A stretch of 64,000 nucleotides of DNA, taken from the NCBI GenBank assembly GCA_011009095.1, contig VTPC01000620.1:54488-118487 (forward strand). The letters are read 5' to 3'. Of this stretch, positions 33,472-43,200 are shown piece after piece (within the stretch, counting starts at the first letter, position 1; the number at the start of each line of letters is the position of its first letter). A program made the position numbers and the translations under genes. Source of the DNA: Ignelater luminosus. Taxonomy: Eukaryota; Arthropoda; Insecta; Coleoptera; Elateridae. Under the pieces are notes generated by a model. It was given only the letters and a program-made list of their open reading frames with translations. It was not told the DNA's origin and searched no databases.

Positions 33472-33668
33472 TATGCTTTGACATGGAGCAGGACGTTATT
33501 GATCACCTCATGGTAGCCCTGCTGTTCTTCTGTTTGATTGGGTGATTCGGTTCGGATGCTGTAAGTATTGTAAGATCTCACACTGTTTTCACATCCTTGA
33601 AATTGCTTGCCTGCCAGTCCTGTTGTTTCTATAACGTATTGCGTGATACTACAACTACTTTCAGTCAT
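33472..33668 (-). CDS. Candidate first coding exon of an unidentified host gene
   Basis: A minus-strand ATG at 33668-33666 has a reasonable insect start context (AGAAATGA), and an in-frame stop lies four codons upstream. It opens a 65-codon frame of balanced, non-repetitive composition, including G-L-A-G-K-Q-F-Q-G-C-E-N and S-P-N-Q-T-E-E-Q-Q-G-Y-H-E-V. The frame ends at a stop that overlaps a perfect splice donor: exon end ...AAAGCATA, then GTAAGTCAC (donor G at 33471). Translation could therefore continue into a second exon. I recognise no family and found no partner exon; downstream on this strand is the BEL remnant. It could be a chance frame. The start is the first ATG after the in-frame stop. 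Confidence 0.35.
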
Positions 33669-33699
33669 TTCTAGGTGTTAATATAGCGAGGCCTCTAAT

Positions 33700-34386
33700 C
33701 ACTCGATTAATTACAGTATAACCAACAAAGATGAAAATTATATATGCCTATAATATTAAAATACGGGTTTAAAAAAATGCGCAGACCGGTTTGTATTTAA
33801 GTAGATTATATGTGGAAAGGTAACAAGCTGTGTACACAAGCTATTTAAAACCTAATTTAGATTTTTTTAAAATTAATTATTCAATAACTTCGAACTGTAA
33901 GCTTGTTATTGATTAAAGTCTAAAAAAAATCTTAATATTCACAACATAAAAAATTTCGGCTTAGATACAAATTTAATATTTTAATTAACCAAAAAGATTA
34001 AATTAAATTTCAAATCAAGAAAATTCTACGTAATCATCTGTGCGTTATTTCAATGCGTAAGCAACATTTCTATATGCATAGTTGAAATAGAAAAAAATAG
34101 ATTAAACTGTTTCCGTTTTCCTGTTCTATGAACGAGAAAGTAGTTGTGTGTATTTATATTCTATAGCCAATGCAGGTAGAAGTTACCGCAGGGTTCCAAA
34201 ATTGACCCTATAACTCCTAGCGGTGAGTAATAACAATGCAAATCAGGTGGTTTAAGAACGGCCTGTGTAAGATCAAGGGATGTTATGTTTAGCATAAATC
34301 TATCGATTTCTACTTAACCTACTCGAACTTGTACATATAAATATGTCCATATACATAATTCCACCACGTATTTTGTATGTACTACG
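33700..34386. other. No recognisable gene
   Basis: AT-rich with a slightly less AT-rich patch at 34160-34290. No protein or RNA gene was recognised. Confidence 0.4.
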
Positions 34387-34458
34387 TATAAAACGAAAAG
34401 CCAACCGCTGTTTAGTCAAACTTTACTGAAGTTATTCACTTTGGTAATTATCAAAATG
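34387..34458 (+). promoter_or_regulatory. Candidate TATA-type core promoter and start codon
   Basis: TATAAAA (34387-34393) lies 31 bases upstream of the A in AGTCAAA (34415-34421), close to insect TATA-to-initiator spacing. About 38 bases further on is ATG (34456-34458) in the context ATCAAAATGG, close to the Drosophila consensus. The frame is only 29 codons, stopping at 34543, with a possible donor GTAATA near its end. It may be the 5' end of a spliced gene or a chance match in AT-rich sequence. Confidence 0.25.
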
Positions 34459-34545
34459 GATATAAATCAAAAGCTTTATTCAATAAGTTTCAATAAATCA
34501 ATTTACTGTGGGCTTGAAATGATTTTCAATATTCTAATCAAGTAA

Positions 34546-35571
34546 TAATTAGAGCAATCGGAGAATCGAAGTGTAATATCGATATAATTGAAGGGAGCTA
34601 ATGAATCTGAGTGGGTGCGAGTGGTCTATGGATGGGGCAGATGTTGCCAGTTAATTGCATGATGGCGAGGCGCTATGGCACCCGCTAGAACACTGAACTT
34701 TCTCTCACTAGATTTACTTCTCTACTTTTTCATTAAAAACTGAATAACTTGCAAAAAAAATTCTTTCACTGTCTTTCTACCTGTGACGTAAAATATTTGC
34801 GAAATATTAAAAATTTAATAAGCAAGTGGGAAGATAAAAAACGTTATAATAATGTTTAAGTAGTATTTTTATCTACCTTTACGGCAAAATTTGTAGAACA
34901 CCAAGTAAAAGCTAAATGGCTCAAAAGCAGCTCGCCAGGATGTCTACTGATAACAATGCACATTATAGCGTTGCTGCCACCATAACTATACGTATAAAAT
35001 CAAATAAAACGGTTAAAGGCCCTCTTAAAATTTGTCGACCCTTTTAATTTATAGACTTCCTTCAGCTTGTAATTTTACTGTCATTCGGGTCATTTTGCAA
35101 TAATTTTTAATTAACTTTAATTTGGTGGTAACTTGTCAAAAGCTTAATCTATTTAAACGGATTACACTTTAAATCGTATTTTAATTCCGTACGGGTTGAA
35201 TTTTGCAATTAGAACAGTCGGGTCTTTTATATTTTTAATTTTTAATTAAGAAAACTTATAACTTGTCCTTTATTTAAAGATTATTAGTCATTTTCCATTA
35301 AAGAATTATTGTGTGCATTACTTCTGAGAATTTTACATCTTCTGTAAGGTAACATGAGTGAAACTATCATGTTTTAAATAATATCGTAACGATAATAAAA
35401 TAAATATTAAAAAGCATTAATACTGTGATAATGATGACAAGAATTTTAAAAATTTATTATTGTTAAAAATTGAGAAAGGGCACAAAACCTGAATTGAAAA
35501 ATTACCGAGTTTAGCAGATTTTCAATGTTATTGGTAATCACTTTTTCTCTAAGAATGAATTTAGCAGGTAG
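34546..35571. other. No recognisable gene
   Basis: AT-rich, stop-dense in all frames; no repeats or families recognised. Confidence 0.45.
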
Positions 35572-35871
35572 TACGAGCGTTGCTATTTATGTATTCGGCA
35601 TTTGCAATTCTGGCGTTGCTAGGCGCCATCTGACATATCTATCGTAAAGTCTTTGACGTACTATACGTACCCAGAACGTTTTGCCATACGGATACTATTT
35701 GAGTTGTTTACAGTGACTTGAAAAGTTCATCTCAGTCAAAAAATGGAATTAACTCGTGAAGATTTTTGAGCGATGATTTGCTACGACTTTCGACGTGGAT
35801 TATCTCAGCAACAGTGCATCGATCAACTGACTTCGACTTTTCACGATGAAGTACCATCTAAAACCTCTGTA

Positions 35872-37014
35872 CGAGGGTTGCTATTTATATTTCTGGCCTT
35901 GGTAACACTGACTGTTTCCAGGCGTCAGCTGACATTTCCGGTGTAAACTTTACATTGTTGAACATAACCTCAACCACAACATTTTGTCATTTGAGTGCGA
36001 TTAGTGTTGTTTGCAGTTAATTGAAAAGTGCATTCCCTAGTAAAAAATGGAATTGACCCGTGAACACTTTCGTGCAATTATTTTTCATAACTTTCGACGT
36101 GGATTATCACGACAAGAGTGCATCAATGAACTTAATACATTATATAGCGATGAAGCTTCATCCTACAGCACTGTAAAAAACTGGTATAATGAATTCAGAC
36201 GTGGCCGATGTTCACTCCAGGACGAAATCCGTGAAGGCCGTCCAAAATCTGTCGTTGTGCCTCAAAACATCGATGTTGTGCGTGAACTGATTAAACAAGA
36301 TCGTCATGTGACATACCGTGAGATTGAGGCATCTTTGGGCATTAGTATGACTAGCATCAACAAGATATTACATGATCATTTGGCCGTAAAAAAAATTTGT
36401 TCCTGTTGGATCCCGCATAACCTGACCAATGCTCAAAAGAAGGCTCGAGTCGACTGGTGCATTGAAATGTTGAAAAACTTTGCGAAAGGTGCATCAAAGG
36501 CTGTGTATAACTGCACAGGTGACGAATCATGGATCTATGCATATGATCCCGAAACAAAACAGCAATCAACTGTGGGTTTTTCTAGAGGAGCCAAATCCAA
36601 CAGAAGTTGTTCGCGGAAGAAGCACATCGAAGCAAATGGTTGCCTGTTTCTTTGGCATTACCGGTCATGTGGCAACAGTGGCGTTAGAGCAACGTAAGAC
36701 GGTCAACTCTGAATGGTACACAACCATTTGTTTGCCAGAAGTCATTGGAGAAATTCGGAAAACTTCTAAGAAGAGGCGAATCATTCTTCATCATGACAAT
36801 GCAAGCTCTCACACCGCTGCTCAAACAATTGAATGTTTAACCAGTCAGAAGGTCGAGTTGATGGGCCATCCACCATACAGCCCTGATTTGGCACCCAATG
36901 ACTTCTTTTTATTCCCGTACATCAAAAACAAACTGTGTGGTCAACGATTTTCAACACCAGAAGAAGCCGTTTTTTGTTTCATTGTTAGGCCAGAAATATA
37001 AATAGCAACCCTCG
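35872..37014 (+). mobile_element. Younger mariner element inserted inside the older one
   Basis: The 1,143-bp element has TIRs CGAGGGTTGCTATTTATATT at both ends (35872 onward and the reverse complement ending at 37014), matching over at least 26 bases (to GGCC). The 5' flank is TA (35870-35871). The 3' flank is now CA (37015-37016), best read as a mutated TA, because treating it as the duplicated base pair restores the outer transposase frame V-Y-H-W-F exactly. It is the best-preserved DNA transposon in the window but is defective. Confidence 0.92.
36047..37001 (+). pseudogene. Mariner transposase (inner copy), near-intact with one frameshift
   Basis: Frame 1 (36047 to about 36575) has the paired helix-turn-helix DNA-binding region (residues 1-110: F-R-R-G-L-S-R-Q-E, T-V-K-N-W-Y-N-E-F, G-R-P-K-S-V-V-V-P, V-T-Y-R-E-I-E), then W-I-P-H-N-L-T (121-127) and catalytic D159 in T-G-D-E-S-W-I-Y. 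At about 36565 a 2-bp loss in a TGTG stretch, judged against the outer copy, shifts frame. The rest follows in the next frame: W-V-F-L-E-E-P-N-P, H-H-D-N-A-S-S-H-T-A and Y-S-P-D-L-A-P-N-D-F-F-L-F. The spacing between the second and third aspartates is 34 residues, the D34D signature of mariner. The C-terminus after R-F-S-T-P-E-E-A-V is lost, replaced by codons leading into the TIR. Confidence 0.92.
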
Positions 37015-37886
37015 CATATCACTGGTTTAGTGAATTCAATGGTTACCATCGTTTGCTCATGGACGAATTTAAAGAAGGTCGTCCAAAATCGGTGGTTGTG
37101 CCAGAAAACATCAGTGCTGTGCGGGAACTGATAATGTAATATCGTCATGTGACATACCGTGAGGTTCAAGCATCCCTGGAATTAGTATGAGAAGCATACA
37201 CAAGATTTTACATGAACATTTACCCATGAAAAAGACTTTTTGCCATAGATTCCGCATAATTTGACAATTAAAAAAACGCTCGTGTCGATTCGTGCAAAGA
37301 AATACTCAAAAAATTCAATGGTGGTGCATCAAAAGTCGTGTATAAAATTTACACAAGTGACGGATCTTGGATCTATGCGTATGAGACCGAAAGTAAACAG
37401 CAGTCGACTCTTTGGGTCTTCCAAGATGAGCTGAACCCAACAAAAGCCGTTTGCGCCAGAAGCACTTCGAAGCAAATGGTCGCCTGTTTTTTTTGGAATA
37501 AATAGAAATGTAGCCATAGTGCAACAGGAAGATCGTAAAACTGTCAATTCTAAATGCTACACAGCCATTTGTTTTCCAGAAGTCTGGAGAAACAAAAAGA
37601 AACAACCAGCGACGCAGAATCATTCTTCATCACAACAATACGAGCCCTCACACATCGGCTCAAACATCTCAATATTAATTTGATCGGTCAAAACATCGAA
37701 TTAATGGGTCATCTGCCGTACAGTCCTGATTTGGTACCCAATGATTTCTTTTTGTTCTCTATCGTGAAGAATAAACTACGTACTCAACGATTTTCTACGC
37801 TAAAAGAAGAGTTTGATGCATTCAAAATGCATGTTTTGGAGATAAGTGGATTGATTATTCCGAATACATAAATTGCAACCCTCGTA

Positions 37887-38394
37887 ACACATGCAAGAGA
37901 CTCATTTGTAAGATAAGTCATGAACACTTGCAGTCAGGTGACTTGGAGCAATTGGGTTTTTCCTTCGAGTTCTTCAAGTTGATATGTTGTTTCAAGACGA
38001 TCAGAATCTGAAGTATTAAGTTTGATCGGGACAAGTTCCATTTAAAATCTCAGACTGACACAAGAAATATTCAAGGTGTCCCACAACACACAAAAAATTA
38101 GTAACGTTGTTCGTCTTTAAAAGTGCAGCACTTATTAATTGTTGTTTTCTCTAAAATCAGTTTCTAATCCTTTATCACTGAGTAGAGATCGTTAATTGCA
38201 GCTTCTAGTCCTTCACTCGATGAAAAGATATAGGTGATAATCATAAAGGAGATACTTATGACTAAGAATGCATAAAAATTTACAAGGAAAAGTGGAAAAT
38301 CTCTGTAACGCATCCTAAAGTTTGTATTGAATTAATTCCATCCATGAAATTCTACCGCGAGGTAGAAAGTAGAGAAGAGTTTTAGTCTCTTTCT
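37887..38394. other. No recognisable gene
   Basis: Short AT-rich stretch between the mariner pair and the RTE cluster; nothing recognised. Confidence 0.45.
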
Positions 38395-38938
38395 TTGTAT
38401 TTCTTCTTCAGTTCTTTTCTTTCCTTTGTCAATTCCTTTTTATATTACCCCATCTCTTTTTTACTTTTCATTTTTCGTTCCTCCCTTGTACTCTGGTTTC
38501 ATATAATCTTTTTGTAATTCTTTCATCAGGCATGCAACATACATGACCAAACCACCTCAGCTGTCCCTCTACTATCTTGCCTTGTATCGGTTCCATCTGC
38601 AGTTACTGTCTATACGTTTCGTTCCTTATTCTATCTCTTTTAGTTTTCCCTCTATTTCTCTTAGAAATCTCATTTCCGTGACATTTATTTTCCTTTTTTG
38701 CCTTACTGATAATGTACACGTTTCACTGCTATTCATTATAGTTTATCTTGTTTCCTATTTTATTACTTTTACTATTACATTGTTTTGGTAGGTAGGTACT
38801 TCTCTTTTACCCAAGAATGTGGTCTTGATCATGTTAAACATTTTTCCAGCTTTCCCCATTCTTTCAATTATCTCCATAACTATTCCTTCACTTTTTTCCG
38901 GTATCGATCCTAGATATATAAAGCTACCTACCTGTTCT
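38395..38938 (-). pseudogene. RTE-D thumb and C-terminal part
   Basis: The minus strand from 38938 reads E-Q-V-G-S-F-I-Y-L-G, I-I-E-R-M-G-K-A-G-K-M-F-N, F-L-G-K-R-E-V and, after a frameshift, T-E-M-R-F-L-R-E-I-E-G-K. The final C-terminal region is strongly decayed and its end is approximate. Confidence 0.7.
38930..38938. repeat. Target-site duplication, left copy (ACCTGTTCT)
   Basis: Perfect 9-bp match with 39998-40006 flanking the plus-strand RTE insertion. Confidence 0.85.
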
Positions 38939-39997
38939 ATCTAAAAATAAATTCAGTAAACAAACTCTAAGTCGAAATTTATTAAAGGATAACGAGATCA
39001 ACCCGGAAGTAGCAAAAGGTCTTCGACAGAATCAGGGAGAAATAATTAAAATCAATAAGACCAACAAGAGAATATTGGAAAAAATCAGAAATAGAAAAAA
39101 ATCAAAACTGTAATAATGCATGTAGCAGCTGACAAATTGAATACTATGCAAAGAGAAAAGAAACGAAAGTGGATGACTATTGAGATACTTAAAAATAAGA
39201 ATCGGGATCAAGTAAAATATAAAGAGCTGAACAGGGTGATCAGAAAGAGAATTAAGGAAGCAAAAGAAGAGTACATGATAGAGAGATAGAGACGTTACAA
39301 TAGAGACATAAGAAAATTAAGGAGATGGCGGAAATAGGTACAAGAAAGCAATAGAGGTTACTGAAAGAGAAGGTTGGTACAATAGTCATAGATCCTGAAC
39401 GAAAAATGAGAAGATGGGAGGAATATATAAATGAGTTGTTTGCAGACAACAGAGCAAAGGTGAACATGCAACACGAAGAAGTAAATACAAATAAAGACAA
39501 AAGTAAAATATGTAATAGAAAACATGAAACATGACAATGCAACCGGTCCAGATGAAACTCCCTGTCGAAATCAGAAAGTTAATTTTTCGTTTTTTTATAT
39601 GGAATGAAGGCGTGGACCCTTAAGAACCGAGAGATAGACAGATTTCAATCGTTTGAGTTATGGATATATCGGTGTATGTTGGGAATATCGTGGACGAAGA
39701 GGAGAACGAATGCGGACGTCTTGCAACGGGAACTTATAAATACAATAAACAGAAGAAAACTAGAATATTTCAGACATGCTATGCGCGGAGATAAGTATCA
39801 TCTTCTGCAGTTGATTCTACAGGGAAAAATAGCAGGGAAGAGAGATGTAGGAAGAAGGAGAACATGGTGGTTAAAAAACCTATGCGATTGGTGTAATTGC
39901 TATTCTGTGGAACTATTTAGAGCTGCAGTATCGAAAATAAGAATTGCTGTTATGATCGCCAACCTTCTATAGAAGAAGACACCCAAACAAAAAGAAG
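38939..39997 (+). mobile_element. RTE LINE (RTE-E), inserted in RTE-D and internally deleted
   Basis: This 1,059-bp plus-strand insert is bounded by the 9-bp duplication. It carries the linker upstream of RT (R-K-W-M-T-I-E-I-L-K-N and E-L-N-R-V-I-R-K-R-I-K-E-A-K-E, 39154-39276) and the RT lead-in (H-D-N-A-T-G-P-D-E-T-P, about 39530-39560). It then passes directly to the C-terminal domain (39604-39972). The reverse transcriptase palm and fingers are absent. It ends with AGAAGAAGACACCCAAACAA, probably its 3' terminus. The mix of 5' truncation plus internal deletion parallels RTE-A and RTE-F. Confidence 0.85.
39601..39972 (+). pseudogene. RTE-E C-terminal domain
   Basis: Continuous 122-codon frame: K-A-W-T-L-K-N-R-E, F-E-L-W-I-Y-R-C-M-L-G-I-S-W, N-T-I-N-R-R-K-L-E-Y-F-R-H, L-L-Q-L-I-L-Q-G-K-I-A-G-K-R, W-W-L-K-N-L-C-D-W. 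This is the standard RTE C-terminus following the reverse transcriptase thumb. It is unbroken over 122 codons, so the insertion is comparatively young, although the element lacks its catalytic core. Confidence 0.85.
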
Positions 39998-40006
39998 ACC
40001 TGTTCT
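39998..40006. repeat. Target-site duplication, right copy (ACCTGTTCT)
   Basis: Perfect copy of 38930-38938. Confidence 0.85.
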
Positions 40007-40720
40007 GTTTTTTTTCCTTGTAATGTTATGTTGTGTTCTTTATTTGTAGATAAGTTTACCATACTCTTTGTTTTTTCTGTTTTTCTCTTCATATATCTTC
40101 CTCCGTTCCATATCTAGAATATGTAGGTTGTATTGAAGGTTTTATTCTGATTCTGCCACGATTGCACGTCATCCGCAAACACTAACTCATTTAATTTAGT
40201 TTTCTCCATCTCTCAATACCCCAGTTTTGATTTTCTCATCTTTTTCTTGATTTCTTTTATAGCGTCGTCCAGTACTGCAGAAAATAACATCGGACTTAAC
40301 ACGCAACCCTCTTTTACTTCTATTTCCGTGACGAATTACTTTGATTCTTCATTATTAGTGCTCACTATATATTTATTTTCTCTGTACATTGCTTTCAGTA
40401 CCTCAATTATTCCTTCTACTTCCCTTTTTTTTAGTGTTCTCCATGTGTTTTCTCTGCGAGCCTTACCAAAGGCCTTTCTGAGATCTATAAAACATAATGT
40501 ATACGTACATCCCTATTTTGTATTATTAAATTTTCATTGGCCTACCTTACAATAAATATTAGGTCCTGCGTGCTTCTTCTTTCTTTAAATTTACGTTGTG
40601 TATCTTTTATGGTCTCTTCAATCTTACTTCTTATTCTTCTTTCTATTATTCTGGCTAGCATCTTTCCTGGGACACAATCTTCATAATGATCGAGAATCGA
40701 ACTTAGACATTGCGTTTAAT
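40007..40720 (-). pseudogene. RTE-D reverse transcriptase palm
   Basis: The minus strand reads G-K-M-L-A-R-I-I-E-R-R-I-R-S-K-I-E-E-T-I, R-R-S-T-Q-D-L-I-F-I-V-R, then S-T-N-N-E-E-S-K, E-G-C-V-L-S-P-M-L-F-S-A-V-L-D-D-A-I-K and L-N-E-L-V-F-A-D-D-V. The F-A-D-D catalytic box is intact, while the first catalytic motif (FIDLxKAFD) is degraded between 40500 and 40440. Frameshifts and stops are present. It continues into 38938 across the RTE-E insertion. Confidence 0.8.
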
Positions 40721-41069
40721 TTTCTTATCTTTACCTCCTGAACACATCCTCCAAATATTTTCTTTGCCTCCTGAAACATTATATAGTGATTTTAGATAAA
40801 GTTTATTACCACAGAGTAAATGTGTTAGTAAGCACTTTCCCGAATCTACCATCACCATCCATATTTTTAAGTTTTATCTCTTAGATCATAACTTATCTTT
40901 CTTTTTTCGTATCCGCTTTTCTACGCAACTTTTAAACCATCGAACTGCAGGTAAAATATGGTTCGACAAATTAGTTTCCGGTATCTCTTTTAGCTATTAA
41001 GCCGGGGCGTTAACGTAAGAAGGAAGGAAAGAATCTTCATGTATCAAACTACCATTTTCTATTTGTCGA
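40721..41069. other. No recognisable gene
   Basis: Between RTE-D and the next gene remnant; possibly the edge of either element, but nothing specific can be read. Confidence 0.4.
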
Positions 41070-42400
41070 TGGAAAGCAACCAAACCAAAGAATGTACAAA
41101 TATCTCTTTGACTGCATGGTGTATCAGCAGATCGCTTGCAGAGGATAAAGAAGTTGAAACTTCGCGTGACAAGTAAGATAAACATCCAAAAGACAATTCC
41201 ATCGGCAATGAGATAATGAATTTAATAAGGCCTCATATAAACTTGTTTCTTGTAAAGCAATCTCTTTATTCACGACAAGACTATCGTTATGTTGATGCCC
41301 GTTTAAACATAGAAATCATGTATGACTTGTTCTGTTCTAAATATCCAGATGTTACTGTAAGTTATTACTACTATTGACAGTTTTCTCGCGAGACCTCCGT
41401 CCGCGGATTGATACGTGCAATATATGTAAAGAGTTCACTTTAAAAATGAAAAACTCTACACTGGAAGATAAGACCAAAAGAGCGGCAATTGCTGAAAAGA
41501 TGGGTAAAGAAATCCTATGCAGCTTGCAACAACGGAATGCAAACTAAAGAAATTAGCTTGGTGCAATAGATTTAGATCACATGCAAAATCGGCAGTTGCC
41601 GTTAATTCCTGTACAAGATTTATTTTATCTTATACAGTTAACAGTGCCAGTCTTTTGTATTCAAGACTTAAAATTTAAAAAGTCTCTTTTTATGTATACA
41701 CGGAAAATACAGCTGCAAAAAGCCCTAGTGAAATTTGCTCTTTTCTAGGATATTTTTTGAAAAATTATCTGTCAGGAGATATTACAGAACTGCGCCTGTT
41801 ATCCGACATTTGTCTAGGGCAGAATAAAAAACACTGTCTTGATTAATTCTGTGCAGCGTTAGTGGACACTGCTTGTCTAAAGAAAATTGAACAATTATTT
41901 GCTATCCGCGACCATACGATAGAGATCTTGCTATCATCAAACGAAACAAGAAAATATGATAGAATTTACGATTTGCGCAAGTATACTGAAATAGTAATAT
42001 TTTAAAGCCTGTTGAAAAAAATCGCAGTTCAGGAAATTCGCAATAAATAAATGGCCCACCTATGTTATTATAAAAAAGATCGTATCCGAAGACAAGAGAG
42101 AGTAAGTTTTTTGTTCAAGACTATACTCAACTAGGAGTTGTAAAAACGTCTGAATATATAAACGGCTGCTTTTGGAATTTTTTTCATTTAGAGTAAAAAG
42201 AAGTCCAGTTTCCATCCCCTACTTATATAGGTTCTCTTCCAATCTTGGAGAATAAAATACAACGCCTTAAGGTCTCACTTCGATGGGTCAAGGAGGGATA
42301 CGAACTATTTTATCTGGATATTATTAATTCAGGAAACATAAAACAACACAAAGAGCTAAATATAGAAAATGTTATCAAACTTCAAAAAGTATACAACATA
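41070..42400 (+). pseudogene. Longer remnant of the WSDxCxGQNRN (DUF7869-like) family
   Basis: Plus-strand frames follow the family order over about 1.2 kb: N-L-I-R-P-H-I-N-L-F, then Y-V-D-A-R-L-N-I-E-I-M-Y-D-L-F, R-P-R-I-D-T-C-N-I-C-K-E-F (a C-x2-C pair), H-M-Q-N-R-Q-L-P-L-I-P-V-Q-D-L-F-Y, E-N-T-A-A-K-S-P-S-E, and L-L-S-D-I-C-L-G-Q-N-K-K (41793-41828). Then comes A-I-R-D-H-T. Compared with family members I recall, the W-S-D-S-C-x-G-Q-N motif is altered to L-S-D-I-C-L-G-Q-N. At least eight stops or shifts occur. I see no CTGTAT-type TIR around it, so it is either a different subfamily or its ends are lost. Its function is unknown; a transposon link is inferred from the 4007-5851 copy. Confidence 0.65.
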
Positions 42401-42880
42401 TGACAAGAGGATGCACAGCCGCAGCAAAAATTGATTATTTATACTAACCTAACTTTGTAGCTGAAATAGTTCATCAAAAACTAAAATCTCTCTCTCTTAT
42501 TAAAATTTATAACTTCCAATTCAGTTTCTTAATAAGTCTTTGAAAACAACCCTAACAAATTATTCTGGGGCCATACAATTCTGACAGACAAAATCACACC
42601 TGGTAACCGACTAGACATAAACCTTGGTAAACAAAGTCAATAGAGTAATATACTTAACTTAAATTACGGTACTATAAAGAAAGAACATCGAGAGGTCCGT
42701 TACTGAAAAACTCGTAAAATACACTGACCTAACACACAAAGTAGAAGCTATGTGGAAAATGGAAAAAGCTTTTGTAATATCCTTAGTATTACATTAATCA
42801 TACACAGGAATTTGAACACGCAGGGTTGACTTAAACTTCAAAGTAGATTCAAAAATATAATCGATGATTTTGAATCCTGT

Positions 42881-43200
42881 TCAGTCTTTCTTAATTCGAT
42901 TTGAGATTTCTAGAAGCCTATATCCACCCACTGTTAAGTGAAGGCCTCTCCCTTTCACTCCATTCCTTTCTGTTCTTGGTCTCTGTATCCAGTGTTTTCC
43001 TGCTGTTTTTATGATATCGTCTTGCCATCTGATGTTCGATCTTCCAATGCTTCTCTTCAATTCTTTGGATCTCCATTCTGTAACTCGTTTGGTTCGTCTT
43101 TCATCTTTTCTTCGTCGTATATATGACTGGCCCATTGCCGTTTTAAGTGTGATATTCTCTCAAGGGTATCTTATAGTTTAGTTTGATCTTTCTTTTTGTT
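42881..43200 (-). pseudogene. RTE-F C-terminal domain
   Basis: The minus strand reads R-T-K-R-V-T-E-W-R-S-K-E-L-K-R-S-I-G-R, R-W-Q-D-D-I-I-K-T-A-G-K-H-W and E-R-N-G-V-K-G-R-G, then a frameshift into G-E-A-F-T-stop-Q-W. This is the conserved RTE tail (KRxxGRPxxRWxDDI, GxxWxxxAxDRxxW). Confidence 0.8.

Larger units (their letters stand above)
35743..37870 (+). pseudogene. Mariner transposase of the outer element, decayed and split
   Basis: The N-terminal part (35743-35871) reads M-E-L-T-R-E-D-F-stop, F-R-R-G-L-S-Q-Q-C-I-D-Q-L. After the inner mariner it resumes Y-H-W-F-S-E-F and E-G-R-P-K-S-V-V-V-P, then D-G-S-W-I-Y-A-Y, where the expected T-G-D-E-S-W has E changed to G. Later comes I-E-L-M-G-H-L-P-Y-S-P-D-L and P-N-D-F-F-L-F. 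The H-H-D-N box has become H-H-N-N, so the second catalytic aspartate is lost. Multiple stops and shifts are present. The normal C-terminal residues after F-K-M-H-V-L-E-I are replaced by a short tail running into the TIR. Confidence 0.85.
35574..37884 (+). mobile_element. Older mariner element, interrupted by a second mariner
   Basis: Terminal inverted repeats run CGAGCGTTGCTATTTATGTA at 35574 and, as the reverse complement, CGAGGGTTGCAATTTATGTA at 37884. Each abuts a TA (35572-35573 and 37885-37886), the target duplication of mariner elements. Without the inserted element (1,143 bp plus the 2-bp duplication) its length is about 1,166 bp, normal for mariner. Its transposase frame starts at 35743, carries a stop at 35767, is split at 35870 by the inner element and resumes at 37017. 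Confidence 0.9.
38395..40720 (-). mobile_element. RTE LINE (RTE-D), split by an opposite-strand RTE insertion
   Basis: The RT palm lies at 40720-40007 and the thumb and C-terminus at 38938-38395, both on the minus strand and consecutive in the protein. The intervening 38939-39997 is a plus-strand RTE fragment flanked by a perfect 9-bp duplication ACCTGTTCT. Joining the blocks across one copy of the duplication restores the frame K-T-E-Q-V then G-S-F-I-Y-L-G, which is the conserved YLG motif of RTE reverse transcriptases. The 5' end, including the endonuclease, is missing. Confidence 0.85.
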
